Shown: positions 41,790 to 50,453, numbered from the stretch's first letter. The stretch is 62,479 bases of DNA from Thermoleophilia bacterium (GCA_025936995.1 JAICSH010000007.1:1-62479), one strand, 5' to 3'. Made by a program: numbers and translations. Notes: generated by a model from the letters alone, not told the origin.

Positions 41790-41848
41790 GGGGCTCTACC
41801 TACCAGGTAGCTGCATCGCCGTGCAGCGCAACTCGATAGCCTCTCGCC

Positions 41849-42406
41849 GTGCCTCGCCCGAGACGTCGCAACCCCTGGAGCTCGACCGGCGAGGTATTCC
41901 TCTGGCTCCTCTTCACGGCGCTTCTCTTCCCGGCGGGCTTCGCGGGCTGGGCCGTCGGGCACTACACGTCGCTCGGGAAGTCCCCGGCAACGGTCGTGCA
42001 CACGGTCACGGTGTCCGGCTCCACGTCGTCGTCGACGACGACCTCGTCGACGAACACCACGCCGGCCACCACGACCTCCTCAGGTGGAGGCGGAGGCGGT
42101 GGCGGAAACGCGGCGGCGGGCAAGTCCGTGTTCTCGTCGAACGGCTGCGCCTCGTGCCACACGTTCCAGCCGGCCGGCGCGACCGGCACCATCGGTCCGA
42201 ATCTCGACTCGGCGCCGACAACTGACGCGAAGGCCGACAAGAACATGGCGCTGGCGGCGTTCGTCAAGGAGTCGATCGTGAACCCGGACGCCTACATCGC
42301 GAAGGGCTACTCGAAGGGGCTCATGCCGACGACCTTCGGCAACTCCCTCTCGAGCTCGCAGCTGAACGACCTCGTCGCCTTCATCGTCTCCGGCGCGAAG
42401 AGCTAG
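41849..42406 (+). CDS. Membrane-anchored cytochrome c
   Basis: A 185-residue protein with a GTG start. A basic N-terminus (PRPRRRNPW) is followed by a helix at about residues 16-38, then a long Ser/Thr/Gly linker (about 55-88), and a C-terminal class I cytochrome c domain with heme motif CASCH at 100-104 and a probable methionine ligand in KGLMPTTF. The arrangement puts the heme domain outside the membrane on a flexible stalk, as in electron carriers feeding oxidases. It stands alone, divergent from the glycosylase pair. Confidence 0.92.
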   Translation: MPRPRRRNPWSSTGEVFLWLLFTALLFPAGFAGWAVGHYTSLGKSPATVVHTVTVSGSTSSSTTTSSTNTTPATTTSSGGGGGGGGNAAAGKSVFSSNGCASCHTFQPAGATGTIGPNLDSAPTTDAKADKNMALAAFVKESIVNPDAYIAKGYSKGLMPTTFGNSLSSSQLNDLVAFIVSGAKS

Positions 42407-42447
42407 CCGCTCCGCTCAGGCGTAAGGACGCTCGCCCAGTCGGAGGT

Positions 42448-43788
42448 TCAGGCGCCGGCCGCGTAGACGCGCCACTCGCCAGGCAGACCCTTGAGCTCGT
42501 GGACTCCATGCTCCTCGAAGCTGAGGCCGGAGCCGGAGACGAGATCCTTGACGGTCTGAGAGACGAGCACCTCGCTCGGCCCGGCGAGCGCGGCGATCCG
42601 TGCCCCCGTGTGGACGGCGATGCCGCGGATTTTCGACCCGTCGAGCTCGCATTCGCCGGTGTGAACCCCGGCGCGGATCTCGATGCCCAACTCCTGGACG
42701 GCCTCGCTGGCCGAGAGCGCGCATCGCACGGCGCGCGCCGGCCCGTCGAAGGCGGCGAGGAAGCCGTCGCCCGCAGTGTCCACCTCGCGGCCGCGGAAGC
42801 GGTCGAGCTCGCGCCGGACCGCGCCGTCGTGTTCGCCGAGCAGTTCGCGCCAGCGACGGTCTCCCAGCTGGACTGCCCGCTCGGTCGACCCGACGATGTC
42901 GGTGAACATGACCGTGGCCAGCACTCGATCGGGCTCAGGCAAAGGCCGCGTCCCCGTCAAGAACTCCTCGATCTCGTCGGCCACGGCCTGGATGTCGCCG
43001 GCCGAGATCACGTGATCGTCGCCGGCGAGCTCGACGAATTTCGACCCCTGGATCCTTGACGCGAGGTAGCGCCCCTCGGCGACGTCGACGTCGCGATCGC
43101 CCCTGCGGTGGAGGACGAGGGTGGGGACCCGGATCGTCGGCAGCACGGCCCGGACGTCGATGTACGAGTTCATGCGCAGGAGCGCGGCCGCCGCCCCGGG
43201 GCTCGCGCCGCGTCGGAAGTAGCGCTCGAGGTTGCGCACGAACTGCTCGTCCCCGACCCGGCTGGGAGCGTAGTACTCGACGTCCTCCGGCCGTAAGTGG
43301 CCCCAGTTGCGCTCGACGTCCAGTGTCGATTCCTCTCGGTCATCTGCGGCGGGCGCCCAGGGATAGTCGTCGTCCGGGTCGCGGCGCTTCGCGAAGCAGC
43401 CGAGCGTGATCAGGGCCGTTGTGCGCTCGGGATACGTCGCGGCGAAGAGCATGCACATGTTCCCGCCCTCGGAGTGCCCGAAGAGCGCGGCGCGCTCGGA
43501 GCCGACGGTCTCGAGCACCGCGCGGACGTCGTCCATGCGCTCCTCGAGCGTCGGTAGCTTGTCGTTCGACACGCGGTCGGAGAGCCCCGTTCCCCGCTTG
43601 TCAAAGAGGATGAGACGCGAGAACGAGGCAAGCCGCTCGAGGAACCGCGCCATCGGCGGCTGCTCCCACATCATCTCGACGTTCGAGATCCAACCCGGCA
43701 CGTAGACGAGGTCGCGTGGCCCCTCTCCGACGACTTGGTAAGCGATGTTGACGTCGCCGCTGCGCGCGTAGCGGGTCTCGGGTGGCAT
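42448..43788 (-). CDS. Alpha/beta hydrolase fused to class III adenylate cyclase
   Basis: A 446-residue fusion. The N-terminal half (residues 1-280) is an alpha/beta hydrolase with oxyanion segment VYVPGWISNVEMMW, nucleophile Ser106 in GHSEGG, acid Asp231 and His259. The C-terminal half is a class III nucleotide cyclase. Metal-binding Asp residues lie in FTDIVGST (about 295-302) and in DTAGDGF (about 337-343), and GVHTGECE follows. All three expected hydrolase residues and both cyclase aspartates are present, so the hydrolase half may be active or act as a ligand sensor for cAMP production. This domain order is known in actinobacteria. ATG start. Confidence 0.93.
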   Translation of the reverse strand: MPPETRYARSGDVNIAYQVVGEGPRDLVYVPGWISNVEMMWEQPPMARFLERLASFSRLILFDKRGTGLSDRVSNDKLPTLEERMDDVRAVLETVGSERAALFGHSEGGNMCMLFAATYPERTTALITLGCFAKRRDPDDDYPWAPAADDREESTLDVERNWGHLRPEDVEYYAPSRVGDEQFVRNLERYFRRGASPGAAAALLRMNSYIDVRAVLPTIRVPTLVLHRRGDRDVDVAEGRYLASRIQGSKFVELAGDDHVISAGDIQAVADEIEEFLTGTRPLPEPDRVLATVMFTDIVGSTERAVQLGDRRWRELLGEHDGAVRRELDRFRGREVDTAGDGFLAAFDGPARAVRCALSASEAVQELGIEIRAGVHTGECELDGSKIRGIAVHTGARIAALAGPSEVLVSQTVKDLVSGSGLSFEEHGVHELKGLPGEWRVYAAGA

Positions 43789-43996
43789 GTCAGACGGCGG
43801 CGTAGAGGTGGGCGTGTGAAAGCTCGTCGGACATCTAACGCTTTCACGTTAGCCACCGTTCGCGGAAGCCCAGGACGGCAGAACCACCCATTCGAGGGAC
43901 CGACAGCATCGGTGGGTCTTCCTACTGTTCGACCAGGCGAAGGTCATCCCGATATGAGGTGCCTAGGGTCGCGCCGGCGAGCGCATGCGCGCCTCT

Positions 43997-44371
43997 TCAG
44001 TGCTCAGGCAGGCGACTGGCGAACTCGTAGAGGTTCCCGTCCGGAGCGCGGACGTGGATCCATTCCCAGTGGCTGTCGTGCTCGGTGGAGCCTATGACGG
44101 CAACGCCGGCAGCCTCGAACTCGCGGCGCGCTGAGTGGACGTCGTCGACCTCGAAGAGCGGGACGGGCCCGTGCGCCTCCTTGCCGAAGAACTCGTAGTA
44201 CGGGTGCCCGGGCGCCATGACTTGCACCTCGTCGCCTTCGGAGGTCGTGAACTCAATAGTCGTCGGTTCCTCGAAATTGACGCGCAGGCCGAGGACGTCT
44301 CGGAGGAAGCCAACCATCACTTCGTAGCCATCGGTGCGGATCCCGACCCAGCGGACGTTGCGCACCTCCAT
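43997..44371 (-). CDS. VOC (glyoxalase/bleomycin-resistance fold) family protein
   Basis: A 124-residue single-domain VOC protein. It begins MEVRNVRWVGIRTDGYEVMV, and VGFLRDVLGLRV, DEVQVMAPGHPYYEFF, HGPVPLFEVDDV and a C-terminal DPDGNLYEFAS-like segment (APDGNLYEFAS) follow. Metal ligands cannot be assigned with certainty. Start chosen at ATG 44371; a TTG at 44380 adds three residues. Monocistronic. Confidence 0.83.
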   Translation of the reverse strand: MEVRNVRWVGIRTDGYEVMVGFLRDVLGLRVNFEEPTTIEFTTSEGDEVQVMAPGHPYYEFFGKEAHGPVPLFEVDDVHSARREFEAAGVAVIGSTEHDSHWEWIHVRAPDGNLYEFASRLPEH

Positions 44372-44444
44372 GCTGGGCAAGTCTAGGGTTCGGTCACCTC
44401 ACCCGAGTGATCAGTCGCAGCGAAGTCGAATAGATACTCACGAC

Positions 44445-44579
44445 ATGCCTGACGACGAGCGCCCGCCCATCTGTGCGCGCTGTGGCGTGACCATGGTGCC
44501 CGCCGCGCTCAGTGCCGACGAGGCGCACGGAGGCGACTGGGTCTGCCTCGAATGCGAGGAGCTCGACGAGGACGAGTGA
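44445..44579 (+). CDS. Very small zinc-ribbon-like protein
   Basis: A 44-residue protein with two Cys pairs, CARC (about residues 10-13) and CLEC (about 34-37), forming a typical zinc ribbon, and an acidic C-terminus (EELDEDE). It starts at an ATG after CACGAC. The larger open frame upstream is antisense to the VOC gene and not protein-like. No known function; such small ribbons are common near regulators. Confidence 0.6.
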   Translation: MPDDERPPICARCGVTMVPAALSADEAHGGDWVCLECEELDEDE

Positions 44580-44634
44580 ATCCGCCGGCCCGATCGGATG
44601 GTGAGATCGGCAAGAGTTGAGAGAATTGCGTGCC

Positions 44635-45180
44635 ATGCGCGAAGCGCAGCTCAAGGACTCCGGATCGGGCCTGGCCCCCGCAACCGAAGGCTGGTTCGTC
44701 GTCAACGTGCGCGATGCCGAGTGGTGGTCTTCGGAGACGAGGGGCGCGGCGTGCTGGTTCGCGAGCGAGTACGGCGAGCCCCCGGTCGAGTTCGAACAGC
44801 TCGGGATCAACGTCACCGTCCTCGAGCCCGGCCAGAGCAGCGTGTACCACGCCGAGACGAATCAGGAGGCGTTCCTCGTCCTGGCGGGTGAGTGCAGGCT
44901 CATCGTCGAGGGCGAGGAACGACGCCTCGGACCGTGGGACTTCTTCCACTGTCCCTCCTGGACGGAGCACGCCTTCGTGGGGGCCGGCGACGGGCCGTGC
45001 ACGATCCTGATGGTCGGTGCGCACGCGGGCCCGGGAGTGCGCTACCCGGTGTCGAAGGCTGCCGCGCGCTACGGCGCGAGCGTCGAGGAGGAGACGTCCG
45101 ATCCGGAGCAGGTGTATGCGACGGCGGAACGGTTCCGGCGCGAGCGGCCGCCGTTCTGGTCCCGCCTGCCCTGGGCGTAG
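44635..45180 (+). CDS. Cupin-domain protein
   Basis: A 181-residue protein with one cupin domain. The two cupin motifs are visible: GQSSVYHAETNQEAFLVLAG (motif 1 with His and Glu metal ligands) and the later PWDFFHCPSWTEHAF (motif 2 with His). A Trp-rich N-terminal stretch (WFVVNVRDAEWW) precedes. ATG 44635 is preferred over a TTG six codons earlier. Substrate unknown. Confidence 0.87.
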   Translation: MREAQLKDSGSGLAPATEGWFVVNVRDAEWWSSETRGAACWFASEYGEPPVEFEQLGINVTVLEPGQSSVYHAETNQEAFLVLAGECRLIVEGEERRLGPWDFFHCPSWTEHAFVGAGDGPCTILMVGAHAGPGVRYPVSKAAARYGASVEEETSDPEQVYATAERFRRERPPFWSRLPWA

Positions 45181-45237
45181 ACCGCTTCAGGCATCGGTCA
45201 CGTCATCCCTCGGACGAGGGGCCAAAGGTCCGGCCGC

Positions 45238-45789
45238 ATGTCCGACAACACGGTCATGGGGTCGTTCTTCCGCAGCCCGCTCGGCCTGTTCGTGGCCACG
45301 TTGGCGGTCGGGGGGATCCTCCTCGCAGCCGGCATGACCGCCTTCGGCGGCACGTCCGGCGGGACGGCGGGCAGTGTCCCGCCTCCCCCGAAGCCGCTTT
45401 CTCCCGCGCAGTTCAACCGCGCCGGGGAGCACATCTGCGTCTCCCTCCGCTCGCAGCTCGTGTGGCTCGCCCACCACAAGCCCAAGAACCTGCGCCAGGT
45501 CACGAGCTACATGTCGAGGGCGACCTCGATCTTCGACCGCCTGACAGCAGACGTCGACGGGATCGTCCCGCCCCCTGCCGCTGCTGCGTCGTTCCGGCAC
45601 CTCCGCGCGAACCTCGGCGTGGCGGACCGCGCCTTGCATCGCCTGAATCACCTGACCGAGACGCATCAGTGGCGGCGCGTCGTGCTCCTCGTTCGCTCCC
45701 GGTGGTGGAAGAACATCGGCGAGCGCTTCGGTCCGCCCACCAAGGTCAAGGACATCCACTGCGGCTGGATGAGGCACCCGGTCGTCTGA
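45238..45789 (+). CDS. Membrane-anchored hypothetical protein
   Basis: A 183-residue protein with one N-terminal membrane helix (about residues 15-36, PLGLFVATLAVGGILLAAGM), a Gly/Pro linker and a soluble helical domain (about 55-170) with RAGEHICVSLRSQLVW and a C-terminal CGWMRHPVV. Two cysteines could form a disulfide outside the membrane. No family recognised. It is downstream of the cupin gene and convergent with an SRPBCC gene (12 bp gap). Confidence 0.65.
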   Translation: MSDNTVMGSFFRSPLGLFVATLAVGGILLAAGMTAFGGTSGGTAGSVPPPPKPLSPAQFNRAGEHICVSLRSQLVWLAHHKPKNLRQVTSYMSRATSIFDRLTADVDGIVPPPAAAASFRHLRANLGVADRALHRLNHLTETHQWRRVVLLVRSRWWKNIGERFGPPTKVKDIHCGWMRHPVV

Positions 45790-45801
45790 CGTAGGCCGTT
45801 C

Positions 45802-46326
45802 CTAGCCGACCGTCGCAGCGAGCTCGTCGTACGCGGGAGAGAGCTCCTGCCACCGCGCGTCGGCGTCGCAGCGCCCGCGGCCGGCCAGGTACGCGCCGAG
45901 ATCCTCGACGTGCACCTGGATTCCCGCGCCGTACGCGGCCAGGTGCTCCACGGGCATGCCGCGCTCCTCCCAGACGACGACGGTCCGGTCGCCGTCCGCG
46001 GCGAGCGTGACCTCGAAAGCACCTTCGCTCGGGTCGTCGCCGTCCATCGTCGTCGCGATGAGGAAGTGACGCGGGGCCTCGAACTCCTCGATGCGGCCCG
46101 TCCCCTCCCAGCCGCTGGCGTGCAGCCGCGCGCGGTACTCGCCGCCGGGGCCCAGGTCGCCATGGAGCTCGCCGTACCAGACGGCCAGATGCTCCCGCTC
46201 GGTGAGCGCCGCCCAGACGTCGTCGATGGGCGTGTCGAAGAGATCCTCCAGGTGGACGACCCCCTTCCCGTCGGCAGTTCCGAGGCTGCCCAGGATGCGG
46301 TCGCTCGCGCTCGCGTTGCTCGTCAT
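45802..46326 (-). CDS. SRPBCC/AHSA1-like domain protein
   Basis: A 174-residue START-fold protein of the activator-of-Hsp90/polyketide-cyclase group. The N-terminal strand and helix VVHLEDLFDTPIDDVWAALT, followed by EHLAVWYGELHGDLGPGGEYRAR, and later TVVVWEERGMPVEHLAAYGAG, are typical. These proteins bind hydrophobic ligands. A short N-terminal extension precedes the domain. Function not assigned. Confidence 0.87.
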   Translation of the reverse strand: MTSNASASDRILGSLGTADGKGVVHLEDLFDTPIDDVWAALTEREHLAVWYGELHGDLGPGGEYRARLHASGWEGTGRIEEFEAPRHFLIATTMDGDDPSEGAFEVTLAADGDRTVVVWEERGMPVEHLAAYGAGIQVHVEDLGAYLAGRGRCDADARWQELSPAYDELAATVG

Positions 46327-46402
46327 CGCACGCTCCTTCGTTCGCGTTTCCTCAGAGACCGAGCTCCCGTGTGGAACTCATCGGTCCGTGGGCGCGAGCG
46401 AG

Positions 46403-46786
46403 CTAGGCGCGCGTGCCGCTCATGACGTCGACGACGCGCTCCTCGGCGCCTTCGGCGTAGTTCGCGCCGAGCTTGTCCTCGAGGATCTTGCGCAGCTCGC
46501 CGGTCTCGGAGAGCTCCTGCGCGATGTCCGCTCCGCCGACGAGCTCGCCCTTGACGAAGACCTGCGGGATCGTCGGCCAGCCCGACAGCTCCGACAGCTC
46601 CTCCCGGATCGACGGGGCGGGGAGGATGTCGACGGTCGTCACCGGCGCACCGGCGGCCCGCAGCGCCTCGAGCGCCCGGCCCGAGTTGCCGCACATCACG
46701 AACTGCGGCGTGCCCTTCATGAAGAGCACCACCGGCTCGTTCTCGATCACGTCCTTGATCCGGGCAGAAAGGTCGTTCTCGCTCAC
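46403..46786 (-). CDS. Monothiol glutaredoxin (Grx4/GrxD family), CGNS variant
   Basis: A 127-residue monothiol glutaredoxin. Features: IENEPVVLFMKGTPQFVMCGNS with the active cysteine Cys32, and the glutathione-binding segments GWPTIPQVFVKGELVGGADI. The usual CGFS active site reads CGNS here. There is a C-terminal extension of about 15 residues. The GTG start overlaps the upstream bolA-like stop by four bases, and Grx4-type proteins form [2Fe-2S]-bridged complexes with BolA proteins. Most glutaredoxins of this type are in iron-sulfur transfer rather than thiol reduction. Confidence 0.92.
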   Translation of the reverse strand: MSENDLSARIKDVIENEPVVLFMKGTPQFVMCGNSGRALEALRAAGAPVTTVDILPAPSIREELSELSGWPTIPQVFVKGELVGGADIAQELSETGELRKILEDKLGANYAEGAEERVVDVMSGTRA

Positions 46787-47016
46787 GTCGTCCCCCTCGT
46801 CTTGATTCGAAGCTCGTGGATGGTGCCGTCGCGCAGCGGCTCGGCGAGCGCGTCGTTGACGAGCCGGTGCTGCTCGAGCAGCGGCAGGCCCTCGAAGCGC
46901 GGGCTCGTGACGGTCACCTGGAAGTGGTCGCCGCCGCCGGTGCGGTCCTCGACGTGCAGCTCCGGCGCGTCGGGGAACGCGTCGCGGAGCAGCGATTGGA
47001 GACGGTCGACGGCCAT
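46783..47016 (-). CDS. BolA family protein
   Basis: A 77-residue BolA/IbaG-type protein. The helix-turn-helix-like core PRFEGLPLLEQHRLVNDALA and the conserved strand before it (GGDHFQVTVTSPRF) identify the family. The overlap with the glutaredoxin gene (GTGA) supports co-translation. The pair probably works in iron-sulfur cluster transfer or stress response. Confidence 0.93.
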   Translation of the reverse strand: MAVDRLQSLLRDAFPDAPELHVEDRTGGGDHFQVTVTSPRFEGLPLLEQHRLVNDALAEPLRDGTIHELRIKTRGTT

Positions 47017-47037
47017 GTGCGGAGGGTAGCCCGCGCC

Positions 47038-48426
47038 TCAGCCTCTATGGGCGAGGAAGTCGAGCAGGTCGGAGCGGGTGAGGACGCCGACCGGCTTGCC
47101 CTCGCGCGCGACGACGACGGCGTTCATGCCGCCCGTCAGGGTGGCGAACACCTCGTCGAGCGTCGCGGACGCCTCGACCGCGGCGAGCGGAGGCTGCATG
47201 GCCGCGGCGACGTCCTCGTGCACCGCGTCCGGGTTGCCGAAGACGCGTTCGAGCAGTGCGCGATCCTGGAGCGAGCCGATCACGTCCGCGAGCGACTCGC
47301 ACTGCCCGTCGCGCACGACCGGCAGCTGCGAGATGCCGTAGCGCTGCATCGTGTCGATGCCCTCGCCGACCTTCGCGTGCGCGGCGATCGTGACGAGCTC
47401 GGGCACCTCGCCGTCGTGCTTCGCGCCCAGGATCTCTTCCACCGTCGGCAACGTCGCCTGCCGCTCGACGAAGCCGTGCTCGAGCATCCAGTTGTCGTCG
47501 TAGAACTTCGACATGTAGGAGCGGCCCGAGTCGGGGATGATCGCGAGCACGGTCGCGTCCGCCGGCAGCCCTTCGGCGACGCGGATCGCGGCCCAGACGG
47601 TCGAGCCCGCCGAGCCGCCGGCGAGGATCCCCTCCTCGCGCGCGAGCCGGCGTGCCGTGAGGAACGAGTCGCGGTCCGAGACCTGGACCCACTCGTCCAC
47701 GACCTTGAGGTCGATCGTGTCGGGCCACGTGTCCTTGCCGATCCCCTCGACGAGATAGGGATGCAGCTCGGAGTCGTCGTGCGCGGTGTAGATCGAGCCT
47801 TCCGGGTCGACGCCGACGATCTTCACCTCGGGCTTCTTCTCGTGAAACCAGCGCCCGACGCCGGAGATCGTCCCCCCGGTGCCGACGGAGATGACGAGCG
47901 CGTCGAGCCCGCCGCCCGTCTGCTCCCAGATCTCCGGCGCCGTCGCGTCATAGTGCGCCTGCGGGTTCGCCATGTTCGAGTACTGGTCGGGCTTGAAGCC
48001 GCCGGGGATCTCCTCGGCGAGCCGCGACGAGACGGAGTAGTACGACTCCGGCGACTCGTGGTCGACCGCGGTCGGGGTGATCACGACCTCGGCGCCGTAC
48101 GCCCGCAGCATCGAGATCTTCTCCTGGCTCATCTTGTCCGGCATCACGAAGACGCAGCGGTAGCCCTTGCCGGCGGCCGCGATGGCGAGGCCGACGCCGG
48201 TGTTGCCGGACGTGGGCTCCACGATCGTCCCCCCGGGCCGCAGCTTGCCCTCGCGCTCGGCCTGCTCGATCATCGCGAGGCCGATCCGATCCTTGACCGA
48301 GCCGCCCGGGTTCAGGTACTCGAGCTTGGCGAGGATCCGCGCGTGCCCGCGCGGGGAGAGCCTGTCGAGCCGCACGATCGGCGTTCCCCCGACGAGCTCG
48401 AGCACGGTGGGATACTCCCGTGACAT
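47038..48426 (-). CDS. Cystathionine beta-synthase with C-terminal CBS pair
   Basis: A 462-residue PLP enzyme. The catalytic part (about 1-320) has the PLP lysine Lys45 in NPGGSVKDRIG, EPTSGNTGVGLAIAAA, GTGGTISGVG and GGSAGSTVWA. Two CBS domains (about 335-462) follow, as in the H2S-producing, regulated enzymes. The ATG at 48426 (MSREYPTVLELVGGTPIVRL) is the family start; the longer frame upstream is chance. It condenses serine with homocysteine; together with the gamma-synthase/lyase at 37363-38508, it gives a path from methionine to cysteine. An O-acetylserine-dependent activity cannot be ruled out. Convergent/divergent neighbours: bolA-grx (22 bp downstream) and the F420-reductase-like gene (divergent). 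Confidence 0.95.
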   Translation of the reverse strand: MSREYPTVLELVGGTPIVRLDRLSPRGHARILAKLEYLNPGGSVKDRIGLAMIEQAEREGKLRPGGTIVEPTSGNTGVGLAIAAAGKGYRCVFVMPDKMSQEKISMLRAYGAEVVITPTAVDHESPESYYSVSSRLAEEIPGGFKPDQYSNMANPQAHYDATAPEIWEQTGGGLDALVISVGTGGTISGVGRWFHEKKPEVKIVGVDPEGSIYTAHDDSELHPYLVEGIGKDTWPDTIDLKVVDEWVQVSDRDSFLTARRLAREEGILAGGSAGSTVWAAIRVAEGLPADATVLAIIPDSGRSYMSKFYDDNWMLEHGFVERQATLPTVEEILGAKHDGEVPELVTIAAHAKVGEGIDTMQRYGISQLPVVRDGQCESLADVIGSLQDRALLERVFGNPDAVHEDVAAAMQPPLAAVEASATLDEVFATLTGGMNAVVVAREGKPVGVLTRSDLLDFLAHRG

Positions 48427-48456
48427 CGGGCCCAAGCCTACGCGAGGAGGAGAGCC

Positions 48457-49002
48457 GTGAAGATCACCATCATCGGGCGCGGCAACGTGGGCGGAGCGCT
48501 GCAACGAGTGCTTTCCGCGAAGGGCCACGACGTCGACGTTCTGGGCAGTGACGGCGGGGACGCCGCGGCCGCCGACGCCGTGATCCTCGCCGTGCCGGGA
48601 GGAGCAGTCGAGGACGCGCTCCGCACCGTGAGCGGCGTCGAGGGGAAGGTTCTCATCGATGCGACGAACCCGCTGCAGGGCAGGCCGGACGGGGTCGAGT
48701 CGCTGTCGGCGCTGGCGAAGTCCATCGCGAGCGGCCCGACGGCGAGGGCCTTCAACACGAACTTTGCCACGCTCTTCGAGCAGGCCGCGGAGCAGGGCGA
48801 GAGGCCGACGATGCCGATCTGCGGGGACGACGAGGCGGTGCGCGTCGCCGAGCAGCTCGCGCGCGAGAGCGGGTATGACCCCGTCGTCGTGGGCGGGCTC
48901 GAGCATGCGCGCGCACTCGAGGACTACGTCGGTGGGGTGATGATCCCGCTCGTGATGGAGCGCGGGCCGTTCTTCTACCGCTTCGACTGGCCCGAGCGCT
49001 AG
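48457..49002 (+). CDS. F420-dependent NADP reductase-like oxidoreductase
   Basis: A 181-residue protein with an N-terminal Rossmann loop (KITIIGRGNVGGALQRVL) and the F420-oxidoreductase/NADP-binding pattern (AVILAVPGGAVEDAL, IDATNPL, AFNTNF). Relatives use coenzyme F420 or NADPH for hydride transfer. The length fits the single-domain subgroup. GGAGGAGAGCC precedes the start. It is convergent with the MFS gene (four bases overlap). Confidence 0.87.
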   Translation: MKITIIGRGNVGGALQRVLSAKGHDVDVLGSDGGDAAAADAVILAVPGGAVEDALRTVSGVEGKVLIDATNPLQGRPDGVESLSALAKSIASGPTARAFNTNFATLFEQAAEQGERPTMPICGDDEAVRVAEQLARESGYDPVVVGGLEHARALEDYVGGVMIPLVMERGPFFYRFDWPER

Positions 49003-50423
49003 GCGACGACCGGCGCAGCCTCCGTCGGGATCTCGTTCTTCACGAGCACGAGCGCGGCCACGACCGCGGCCGCCGAGACGCCGGCGGTGACCCAGAACGC
49101 GAGCGCATAGCCGCTCGTGAACGCGGACGCCTGCGAGTGACCGGTCTGCAGGAGGTGCGTCGCGTGCGACACGGCCACGCTCGATGCGATCGCGACGCCG
49201 ATCGCACCGCCGACCTGCTGTGACGTGTTCAGCAATCCCGAGGCGAGCCCGGCTTCGCGCGGCCCTACGCCGGCGAGTGCGGCGATCGAGACGGGGATGA
49301 ACGCGAGCGCGAGCCCGAAGCCGAACATGAGGTAGCCGCCGAGCAGGTCGTGCACGTACGCGCCGTGCACGGGGATCTGCGTGTACCAGAGCAGGCCGCC
49401 GGTATTGAGCGCGAGGCCCGCAGCCATGACCGGCTTGGGGCCGATCCTCGTGCAGAGCCACTGGGAGAGTGCGGCGACGAGCACCGTCGTCCCGGCGGTC
49501 GCGAGGAACGTGATCCCGGTCTTGAGCGCCGAATAGTGGAGGACGTTCTGCACGTAAAGCGTCAGGAGGAAGAAGTCGGCGAAGATCGAGGCGCCGAGCA
49601 GGAGGCCGACGACATTCGCGCCGGCAAGCGTGCGGATGCGGAAGATCGAGAGCGGCATCAGCGGATTCTCGACGCGTGTCTCCCAGACGACAAAGAAGAC
49701 GATGAGCGCCGCAGCCGCTATGAGCAGCCCGATCGTCCTCGAGTCGCTCCACCCGTCGACGGGCGCCTTCGAGATTGCGTAGACGAGCAACGCGAGCCCG
49801 CCGGTGACGGATGAAGCGCCGATCGCGTCGAAGTTGCGGCCGATGTCCGGCGCGCGGCTCTCGCGCACGATGCGCGGCGCGAGCGCGAGCACGAGCGCGC
49901 CGACGGGGACGTTGACGAAGAAGATCCACTCCCAGCCTGCGTAGCGCGTGAGGATCCCGCCGAACAGCACGCCTGCCGCGGCCCCGCTGCCGCCCATCGC
50001 TCCCCAGATCCCCAGCGCCTTGTTCCGCTCGGCACCCTCCTCGAACGTCGTCGTGATGATCGAGAGCGTCGAAGGCGACACGATCGCCGCGCCGAGACCC
50101 TGCACCGCGCGCGCGGCGACGAGCACTCCGGTCGATCCCGAGAGGCCGCAGACGAGCGAGGCGAGCGAGAAGAGGGTCAGCCCGGCGAGGAACATCCGCT
50201 TGCGGCCGAGAATGTCGCCGGTGCGCCCGCCGAGCAGGAGGAAGCCGCCGAACGTGATCGCGTAGGCGGTGATCACCCACTGGAGCCCCGTCTCCGAGAA
50301 GTGGAGGCTACGGCCGATCGAGGGCAGTGCGACGTTGACGATCGACACGTCGAGCACGGTCATGAAGAAGGCGACACAGACGAGCGCGAGCGCCTGCCAG
50401 CGGCGTGGGTCCGGTGCGGTCAT
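48999..50423 (-). CDS. MFS drug exporter, DHA2 family (14 helices)
   Basis: A 474-residue membrane protein. Signature segments of the DHA2/EmrB-QacA group: FFMTVLDVSIVNVALPSIGR in helix 1, LQWVITAYAITFGGFLLLGG, the helix 2-3 loop GGRTGDILGRKRMFLAG, and a helix-5 motif C (GGSGAAAGVLFGGIL). The length fits 14 helices. Its 3' end overlaps the F420-reductase-like gene by four bases. It is not linked to a regulator. Confidence 0.93.
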   Translation of the reverse strand: MTAPDPRRWQALALVCVAFFMTVLDVSIVNVALPSIGRSLHFSETGLQWVITAYAITFGGFLLLGGRTGDILGRKRMFLAGLTLFSLASLVCGLSGSTGVLVAARAVQGLGAAIVSPSTLSIITTTFEEGAERNKALGIWGAMGGSGAAAGVLFGGILTRYAGWEWIFFVNVPVGALVLALAPRIVRESRAPDIGRNFDAIGASSVTGGLALLVYAISKAPVDGWSDSRTIGLLIAAAALIVFFVVWETRVENPLMPLSIFRIRTLAGANVVGLLLGASIFADFFLLTLYVQNVLHYSALKTGITFLATAGTTVLVAALSQWLCTRIGPKPVMAAGLALNTGGLLWYTQIPVHGAYVHDLLGGYLMFGFGLALAFIPVSIAALAGVGPREAGLASGLLNTSQQVGGAIGVAIASSVAVSHATHLLQTGHSQASAFTSGYALAFWVTAGVSAAAVVAALVLVKNEIPTEAAPVVA

Positions 50424-50453
50424 TCCATCTCCCGGGGATCGTTTCGGGGGAGC

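Noticed and set aside
43789-43996. 208-bp gap between the hydrolase-cyclase and VOC genes checked for small genes and RNAs
   Set aside because: No protein-like frame with a ribosome site, no tRNA and no strong hairpin was visible.
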